NCBI GenBank assembly: GCA_024291935.2
Contig: CM044314.1
Span: 27,750,001-27,814,000 of the forward strand
Length of the DNA: 64,000 bases
Direction of reading: 5' to 3'
DNA from: Okapia johnstoni
Lineage: Eukaryota; Chordata; Mammalia; Artiodactyla; Giraffidae
Shown here: positions 57,608-64,000 of the stretch, in pieces
How positions within the stretch are numbered: the first letter of the stretch is position 1
Layout: every line of letters begins with the position of its first letter
Position numbers and translations under genes: made by a program
Notes under the pieces: model-generated
What the model saw: the letters and a program-made list of their open reading frames with translations, nothing else
What the model was told of the DNA's origin: nothing
Database searches by the model: none

Positions 57608-58311
57608 GAAAAAGTTGGCTTAAAGCTCAACATTCAGAAAAATAAGATCATGACATCCGGTCGCATCACTTCATGGCAAATAGATGGGGAAACAGTGGAA
57701 ACAGTGGCAGACTTTATTTTGGGGGGCTCCAAAATCACTGAAGGTGGTGACTGCAGCCATGAAATAAAAAGCCGCTTACTCCTTGGAAGAAAAGTTATGA
57801 CCAACCTAGACAGCATATTGAAAAGCAGAGACATTCCTTTGTCAACAAAGGTCCGTCTAGTTAAGGCTATGGTTTTTTCAGTAGTCATGTATGGATGTGA
57901 GAGTTGGACTATAAAGAAAGCTAAGCACCGAAGAATTGATGCTTTTGAACTGTGGTGTTGGAGAAGACTCTTGAGAGTCCCTTGGACTGCAAGGAGATCC
58001 AACCAGTTCATCCTAAAGGAAATCAGTCCTGAATGTTCATTGGAAGGTCTGATATTGAAGCTGAAACTCCAGTACTTTGGCCACCTGATACGAAGAGCTG
58101 ACTCATTAGAAAAGACCCTGATGCTGGGAAAGATTGAAGGCAGGAGGAGAAGGGGACGACAGAGGATGAGATGGTTGGATGGCATCACCGACTCAGTGGA
58201 CATGAGTTTGAGTAAACCCTGGGAGTTGATGATGGACAGGGAGGCCTGGCATGCTGCAGTCCATGGGGTCACAAAGAGTTGGACACGACTGAGCGACTGA
58301 ACTGAACTGAA
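57608..58311 (+). mobile_element. BovB LINE 3' part, sense
   Basis: From 'gtgaaaaagttggcttaaag' to the complete tail 'gagcgactgaactgaactga'. It abuts the antisense BovB at 58312 without spacer. Left flank is an MLT1 fragment. Confidence 0.95.
57650..58300 (+). pseudogene. BovB ORF2 C-terminal region, frame intact to the natural stop
   Basis: 216 codons without a break: [20 protein letters not shown], then [40 protein letters not shown] and the arginine-rich [15 protein letters not shown]. It ends ESWTRLSD-like ([10 protein letters not shown]) at the usual stop. The catalytic box, endonuclease and thumb start are missing, so only the C-terminal part remains. The arginine-rich patch could bind nucleic acid. 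It is the least damaged BovB coding stretch in the window, suggesting a recent insertion. Confidence 0.9.
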
Positions 58312-58478
58312 CTCTGCATGCAAGTTAAAGAAGCAGGGTGACAATATACAGCCTTGATTTACTGCTTTCCCAATTTGGAACTAGTCTGTTGTTCCATGTC
58401 TGGTTATAACTGTTGTTTTTTGACCTGCATACAGATTTCTCAGGAGTGCAATTGTGCAGTAGTTTGAACATTCTTTGG

Positions 58479-58670
58479 GCTTTCCTTTTTTCAAGTGGTA
58501 AAGAATCTGCCTGCAATGAAGGAGACCTTGCTTTGATACCTGGGTTGGGAAGATCCCCTGAAAAAGGGAATGGCTACCCACTCCAGTATTCTGGCCTGGA
58601 GAACTCCATGGACTGTATAGTCCATGGGGTTGCAAAGAGTTGGACATGACTGAGCGACTTTCACTTTTAC
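58479..58670 (+). mobile_element. Bov-tA SINE, sense, 16-bp target duplication
   Basis: Damaged head 'gctttccttttttcaagtgg', body 'attctggcctggagaactcc'. The exact 16-bp repeat 'tttgaacattctttgg' lies at 58463-58478 and 58671-58686 inside the antisense BovB. Confidence 0.96.
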
Positions 58671-59059
58671 TTTGAACATTCTTTGGCATTGCCCTTCTTT
58701 GGGATTGGGATGAAAACTGAATTTTTCCAATTCTGTGGCCACTGCTGAGTTTTCCAAATTTGCTGTCATTTTGAATGCAGCACTCTAACAACATCATCTT
58801 TTAGGATTTGTAGTAGCTCAGCTAGAATTCCATCACCTCAAGTAACTTTGTTCAAAGTGATGCACCCTAAGGCCCATTTGACTTCACATTCCAGGATGTC
58901 TGGCTCTAGGTCAGTGTGCTTATCTGGGTCATGAAGATCTTTTTTGTATAGTTCTTCTGTGAATTCTTGCCATGGCTTAATATATTCTGCTTATGTTAGG
59001 TCCATACCATTTCTGTCCTTTGTTGTGCCCATCTTTGCATGAAATGTTCCCTTGGTATC

Positions 59060-59739
59060 TGTTGTGGTCCTTTAGTGGACCGGAACTTGGGGGTACAGAG
59101 TCAACTGATAAGAAAGTAAAAGAGGGAAGAAAAGAGGCTGATGTTCCCTAGTTTACACAGTATGCCAATATAACTGTAGGACAAAGAGCTAGCACCATCT
59201 ACATAGGCTCAGGGCGCCCTCTCGAAGAGGTCTTGAAAGCCCGGGCAAATAAGTAGACATGGTGGACACCTGTGCTCCATGGAAGCAGCCTGAAATGGAG
59301 AGAGCGAGAGGGAGAGAGTGAGAGCGAGAGCGAGAGCGAGAGCGATAATGAGGAAAGACTTGGGGACCAGTGCTCTGGTGGAACAAAGGCATTTATTTAA
59401 CATATTGTGGGCATATATATATACTCTCCTACAAGATAGCCCTTTTTAGCAGAGACAGGGATCAAAAATCTAACAAGTCATCCAGAAAGCGAGAGGCTAG
59501 AATCATTCTCAATAGAGGGGGTTGTAAAAGTTACTTTACATATAGGAAGGAAAGAGTTGTAAATGGCTGCTGTTCCCGTATGGAATTTCCATATGAATGA
59601 GATACATGAATTTTTATTATCCCCGAAAGCGGGCTTGCCAGCTCTCTGGCACCTGTATTCAGGTGTTGTTAAGGGACATAGAATTCATGCAAGACTGAAA
59701 ACAGCACACAGGAAGCCTCCTGTTAAATGTATCCTGACA
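59060..59739 (-). mobile_element. Solo ERV LTR with 6-bp target duplication
   Basis: 680 bp with TG...CA termini (TGTTGTGGTC at the left, CCTGACA at the right), flanked by 'ggatct'-type 6-mers that are identical: GGTATC at 59054-59059 and 59740-59745. BovB text continues across it. A poly(A) signal AATAAA is present on the minus strand near 59395, giving the orientation. TG/CA ends and a 6-bp duplication are typical of beta-retrovirus-like (ERVK class) insertions. No viral genes remain, so the two LTRs of a provirus probably recombined. Confidence 0.9.
59297..59345. repeat. (GAGAGC)n simple repeat
   Basis: 'gagagagcgagagggagaga' then five 'gagagc'-like units inside the solo LTR. It is length-variable in principle and part of the LTR. 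Confidence 0.85.
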
Positions 59740-60177
59740 GGTATCTCTAATTTTCTTGAAGAGACCTTTAGTTTTCCCCATTCTGTTGTTTTCCTCTCTT
59801 TGTTTGCATTGATCACTGAGGAAGTCTTTATATCTCTCCTCGCTATTCTTTGAAACTCTGCATTCAAATCGGCATATCTTTCCTTTTCTCCTTTGCCTTT
59901 CACTTCTCTTCATTTCATAGCTGTTTGTAAGGCCTCCTCAGACAACCATTTTGCCTTTTTGCATTTCTTTTTCTTGGGGATGGTGTTGATCCCTGGCTCC
60001 TGTACAATGTCATGAACCTCCGTCCATAGTTCTTGAGGCACTCTGTCAGATCTAATCCCTTGAATCTATTTGTCACTTCAACTGTATAATTGTAAGGGAT
60101 TTGCTTTAGGTCATACCTGAAGGGTCTAGTGGTTTTTCCTACTTTCTTCAGTTTAAGTCTGAATTTGGCAATAAGGA

Positions 60178-61619
60178 CAGAATGGATTAAAGATTTACTG
60201 AGCATGGCCCCACCCATCAGAACAAGACCGTGTTTCCCTGTCAGTCAGTCTCTCCCATCAGGAAGCTTCTATAAGCCTCTTATCCTGCTCCATCAGAGGG
60301 CAGACAGACTGAAAACCACAAGCACTGAACACTAAGCAGTCTGATCACATGGACCACAGCCTTGTCTAACTCAATGAAACTATGAGCCATGCCGTGTAGG
60401 GCCACCGAAGATGGACGGGTCATGGTGGAGAGTTCTGACAAAATGTGGTTGACTGTCAAACTACCTCAGTATTCTTGCCTTGAGAACCCCATGAACAGTA
60501 TGAAAAGGCAAAAAGATAGGACACTGAAAGATGAACTCCCCAGATTGGTAGGTCCCCAACATGCTACTTTAGATCAGTGGAGAAATAACTCCAGAAAGAA
60601 TGAAGAGACGAAGCCAAAGCAAAAACAACACCCAGTTGTGGATGTTACAGGTGATGGAGGTAAAGTCCGATGCTGTAAAGAGCAATATCGCATAGGAACC
60701 TGGAATGTTAGGCCCATGAATCAAGGCAAATTGGAAGTGGTCAAAGAGACGGCAAGAGTGAACATCGACCTTTTAGGAATCAGTGAACTAAAGTGGCCTA
60801 GAATGAGTGAATTTAACTCAGATGACCATTATATTTATTACTGTGGGCAAGAATCCCTTAGAAGAAATGGAGTGGCCATCATAGTCAACAGAACAGTATG
60901 AAATGCAGTACTTGGATGCAATCTCAAAAATGACGAATGTTCCCTGTTTATTTCCAAGGCAAACCATTCATTATCACAGTAATCCAAGTCTATGCCCCAA
61001 CCAGTAATGCTGAAGAAGCTGAAGTTGAACGGTTCTATGAAGACCTACAAGACCTTCTAGAACTAACACTGAAAAAATATGTCCTTTTCATTATAGGGAC
61101 TGGAATGCAAAAGTAGGAAGTCAGGAAACACCTGGCGTTGCCATCTCCTGTTTGACCACTTCCAGTTTGCCTTGATTCATGGACCTAACATTCCAGGTAA
61201 CGCTTCAGTAATGCTAAAGAAGCTGAACTTGAACGGTTCTATGAAGACCTACAAGACCTTTTAGAACTGACACCCAAAAAAGATGTCCTTTTCATTATAG
61301 GGGACTGGAATCCAAAAGTAGGAAGTCAAGAGATACCTGGAATAACAGGCAAATTTGGCCTTGGAGTACAAAATGAAGCAAGGCAAAGGTTAACAGAGTT
61401 TTGCCAAGAGAATGCACTGGTCGTAGCAAACATCCTCTTCCAACAAAACAAGAGAAGACTCTACACATGGACCTCACCAGATGTTCAATACTGAAATCAG
61501 ATTGATGATATTCTTGACAGCCAAAGATGGAGAAGCTCTATACAGTCAGCAAAAACAAGACCGGAGCTTACTGTGACTCAGATCATAAACTCCTTATTGC
61601 CAAATTGAGACTTAAATTG
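60178..61619 (+). mobile_element. BovB LINE 5' half, sense, rearranged
   Basis: Starts with the BovB 5' untranslated region ('ctgagcatggccccacccat') and continues through the endonuclease to 'ccaaattgagacttaaattg'. At 61141-61199 about 59 bases are inverted, and 61206-61345 repeats 61004-61140 with several differences. Together with 60172-58312 it forms the inverted 5' half of one twin-primed minus-strand insertion. Confidence 0.88.
60389..60901 (+). pseudogene. BovB endonuclease N-terminal remnant
   Basis: 170 codons from MPCRATEDGRVMVESSDK to GVAIIVNRTV. It includes the APE-type endonuclease start YRIGTWNVRPMNQGKLEV (asparagine in the metal-binding TWN block) and NIDLLGISELKW (catalytic glutamate). 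A small deletion near 60745 removes residues between EVVK and TARVN, and a stop follows INRTV (60901), where normal copies have a stop or read on in another frame. The endonuclease makes the target nick that primes reverse transcription. This copy lacks the later histidine and aspartate blocks in frame. Confidence 0.85.
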
Positions 61620-62035
61620 GTATTCTTAGATCTCTGCATTCAGGTGGGTATGTCTTTCCTTTTCTCCTTTTGCTTCTCTTTTTTTTCTCAGCTATTTCTA
61701 AGGCCTCCTCAGTCAACCATTTTGCCTTTTGCATTTTCTTTTTCTTCAGGATGGTCTTAATCAGTGCCTCCTGTACAGTGTTATGAACCTCCTTCCATAG
61801 TTCAGGTACTCTGTCTATCAGATCTAATCCCTTGAATCTATTTGTCACTTCCACTGTATAATTGTAAGGGTTTTGATTTAAGTTGTACCTGAATGGCCTA
61901 GTGGTTTTCCCTACTTTCTTCAATTTAAGTCTGAATTTTGCACTTAAGGAGTTCATGATCTGAGCCTCAGCCAGCTCCTGGTCTTGTTTTTGCTGACTGT
62001 ATAGAGCTTTTCCATATTTGTTTGCAAAGAATTAG
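61620..62035 (-). mobile_element. BovB LINE linker piece, antisense
   Basis: 'ctctgcattcaggtgggtat' to 'catatttgtttgcaaagaat'; on the minus strand it encodes KKVGKTTRPFRYNLNQNPYN and VPELWKEVHNTVQEALIKTI. It joins the sense BovB tail to tail at 61619/61620. Both its ends are truncated. Confidence 0.9.
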
Positions 62036-62984
62036 ATTGCATAGATATAGAGCAAAAATTTTCATTATTGTAGAAAGCCTTTCTTAGCAGCACTTTTCTA
62101 AATAGTTGCTCCATACGTCTCACTATTTTCTGTCTCAATATTTCCAGACTTCTATAGATTCAAGGCATACTTATGAATATTAAAGTTGTTGGTGGATATC
62201 CTTAAAGTTTTTGAAACTAAGAAATAAACACCAATTATAGTGAAAACTCTGTTAAAGTATAATATGTCAAGCTGAGTCTGTAACTGTATTTGCAATTATC
62301 AAGCTATTCTTCTAGTCATGCTTCTGTAGTATGTGCCCCTAGAAAATGTTTTCTACTCCTGCTGGGCTTGCTTATGTATTCATAGGACGAAGACCTTGGA
62401 TAAACATGCCTTTATACCCTGACACACTCTTCCCTATTTTACTCTTCTGGATGTTTGCTCTGCTCTCTCCTGGAGGTAGTAGATGCAGATGCTTTAGAAG
62501 GAGGCATCAGTATCCGGTTGTTCTACTGAACACTAATTAGTCTGAGTAATTATAGACTGAAGGGAAGTCAGTAGAAATGGCAGTCTGGCATTATTAGGAA
62601 CAGAATGTTTCGTGAGAGAATAAACTGTACAAAATTGTTCAGAAGGGTCATAGTCTCCATGGTAACCAGCCCACCAGACCATGTTGTCATATGTGGGACC
62701 TGGTCTTCAAAGTCCTCAAAACAATCCTGTGTGGTATTTATTATTCCCTTCCAAAGCCAATTGAAGGTAACACTCAGAAATTTTCATGTAGTTTTTCCTG
62801 GGCCACTGAACTAGTGAATAGAGATGCTGGATTCAAGTTCTTTCAACTGATCTTCACAACTTGTGTTTTTTGCACCATAATGCAGCTAGGCTGTGCCTGT
62901 GGCACTTCCTCTCCACTGAGTGGGACAGCTGACTCAAAGCTGTGTTCTATGTGAAAGGGGTTGTTTGTAGATGGAATACACATT
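62036..62984. other. Unassigned sequence
   Basis: No repeat that I can name. The short frames at 62346-62540 and 62605-62954 have no domain or splice support. Confidence 0.4.
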
Positions 62985-63200
62985 TAGCTTCCCCGGTGGC
63001 TTAGTGGTAAAGGATCCACCTGCCAATGCAGGAGAAACAAGAGACATGTGTTCAATCCCTGGGTCGAGAAGATCTCTTGGAGTAAGAAATTGAACCCACT
63101 CCAGCATTCTTGCCTGGAAAATTCTATGGACAGAGGAGCCTGGTGCACTACAGTCCATGGCTTAAAGAGTCGGACATGACTGAGTGTGCACACACACACA
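62985..63200 (+). mobile_element. Bov-tA SINE, sense
   Basis: Head 'agcttccccggtggcttagt', body 'attcttgcctggaaaattct', ending in a short (CA)n tail at 63187-63203. Confidence 0.92.
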
Positions 63201-63522
63201 CACAAAGAGTGAGTGACCTCGAAGGGGATTTTTTTCTTTTACTTTAAGGAATTTTAAGGGATTTTTGTTATTTTTGTTTTAATTACATTAAAAAATGCAA
63301 GGAAAATGTAAAAGAGGTAAAAATCACTCATAATGTGAGCATTTCTTTTGGAATCATTTAAAAACTTTTCCTGTGCTTGTAGAGGCATAATTTTGCAAAA
63401 ATGTTAGCATGTTATTATACATATCTTTTGCAACTTCTTCATTGACTTCAGAATTTAGGATGAACGTCTCTCCAAGTCAGTCAGGAATATTCTCTGTGTG
63501 GTTAACTGCTGTTACTTTAAAA

Positions 63523-63523
<1 letters not shown>

Positions 63524-63572
<49 letters not shown>
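63524..63572. repeat. (TG)n microsatellite
   Basis: About 21 TG units with one TA interruption near the end. Confidence 0.96.
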
Positions 63573-63573
<1 letters not shown>

Positions 63574-64000
63574 ATGGTTATTGTTATACCCACTTTAACC
63601 ACTCTCCTTCATTTTAGCCTGTAGGTCTTATTTTTTCTTTGTATGGTGTTACTAAGAAGTAATTGTAAGAGGAGAACAAAACCTTATATTTGGTGGCACT
63701 CAGTACCAAATAATTCCAGATGTTTGCTTTCCCTATGTGTAGAGAGAACCCACACTGAAGCTGTGTTTGTTCTTTTCATCCTCCTTTGTCTTTATTTCTC
63801 TTCCATTTCATTTAACCTCAGTACCAGACTTCTTTTGTGTAGTCCTTGGCCTGCTGCTGTGGTATATTTGCCACTGGCTCTTGCTCCAGTCCCCAGTCAC
63901 TAATGTGTCTCTTGGCAGTGAATGGAAATGATGGTGGTCCTCTCAGTTGACTCAGGAGCACCCCAAGTCAGCAGTAATATTTGGCATAACAAGTACCAGG
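63573..64000. other. Unassigned sequence to window end
   Basis: No repeat or gene recognised. The plus frame 63643-63903 lacks a domain. Confidence 0.4.

Larger units (their letters stand above)
58312..60172 (-). mobile_element. BovB LINE middle part, antisense, with nested SINE and LTR
   Basis: Pieces 58312-58462, 58687-59059 and 59746-60172 are one antisense BovB, running on the minus strand from the end of the endonuclease ('ccttattgccaaattcag') to mid reverse transcriptase ('acttgcatgcagag'). About 400 bases between 58446 and 58447 are deleted. The Bov-tA at 58479-58670 and the LTR at 59060-59739 interrupt it. At 60172 it meets the sense 5' end of BovB head to head. Confidence 0.9.

Noticed and set aside
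57634..58344. 236-codon minus-strand open frame
   Set aside because: It is the antisense of the BovB C-terminal coding region, which is read on the plus strand in a known frame. Long antisense frames are typical of BovB and SINE tails.
59189..59403. Frames with arginine-serine or leucine-alanine repeats
   Set aside because: Produced by the (GAGAGC)n tract in the solo LTR.
1..64000. CRISPR arrays, bacterial operons or prophage
   Set aside because: The repeats are dispersed eukaryotic retroelements with target duplications; no regularly spaced repeat array or prokaryotic gene organisation is present.

Overview
This window is nuclear DNA from a pecoran ruminant (cattle, sheep, goat or a close relative). 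The evidence is the repeat content. It holds many copies and fragments of the RTE-type LINE BovB, several of them still encoding pieces of endonuclease and reverse transcriptase. It also holds the SINEs that BovB mobilises (tRNA-Glu-headed Bov-tA, monomeric Bov-A and dimeric Bov-A2), CHR-type tRNA-Glu SINEs, older L1 fragments, MLT1-like LTRs and ruminant-type ERV LTRs. The species cannot be fixed from the sequence. No bacterial, organellar or exogenous viral signal is seen. No recognisable protein-coding host gene, rRNA gene, functional tRNA gene or CRISPR array was found.

Layout. 1-17.7 kb: dense mixture of L1 (+), BovB, Bov-tA/Bov-A and LTR remnants, including a 1.66-kb BovB inside an L1 at 7.4-9.0 kb. 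17.7-22.4 kb: no lineage-specific SINE or BovB; one weak minus-strand exon candidate near 20.6 kb. 22.4-36 kb: alternating L1 (-), Bov-tA, BovB, LTR and CHR insertions, many with clear target-site duplications. 36.97-37.95 kb: a CpG island with a TATA-like box, ETS, GC-box and kappa-B-like motifs and consensus splice donors on both strands. It is the only strong sign of a host promoter. 39.3-50.5 kb: two long antisense L1 bodies broken up by BovB, Bov-A2 and ERV LTRs, including a BovB inserted into another BovB at 40.3-43.6 kb. 51.2-51.6 kb and 54.3-54.6 kb: two unidentified minus-strand ORFs with coding-like features. 52.1-53.5 kb: a minus-strand BovB. 56.3-62.0 kb: an unusually complex nest containing a 5'-inverted (twin-primed) BovB, a solo LTR with a 6-bp target duplication, a Bov-tA with a 16-bp target duplication and a small inverted segment. 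62-64 kb: mostly unassigned sequence plus one Bov-tA and a TG microsatellite.

How the parts relate: BovB encodes an APE-like endonuclease plus reverse transcriptase. Bov-A units share its 3' tail and Bov-tA adds a tRNA-Glu-derived promoter head, so the non-autonomous SINEs depend on BovB enzymes. Every BovB copy here is truncated, frameshifted or rearranged, so none is likely to be autonomous. Family names come from remembered consensus sequences, not from a search. Repeat edges without a quoted target duplication are accurate to about 10-30 bases. I found no convincing new biological system. The best leads are the bidirectional CpG-island promoter, the two orphan minus-strand ORFs and the rearranged BovB complexes.
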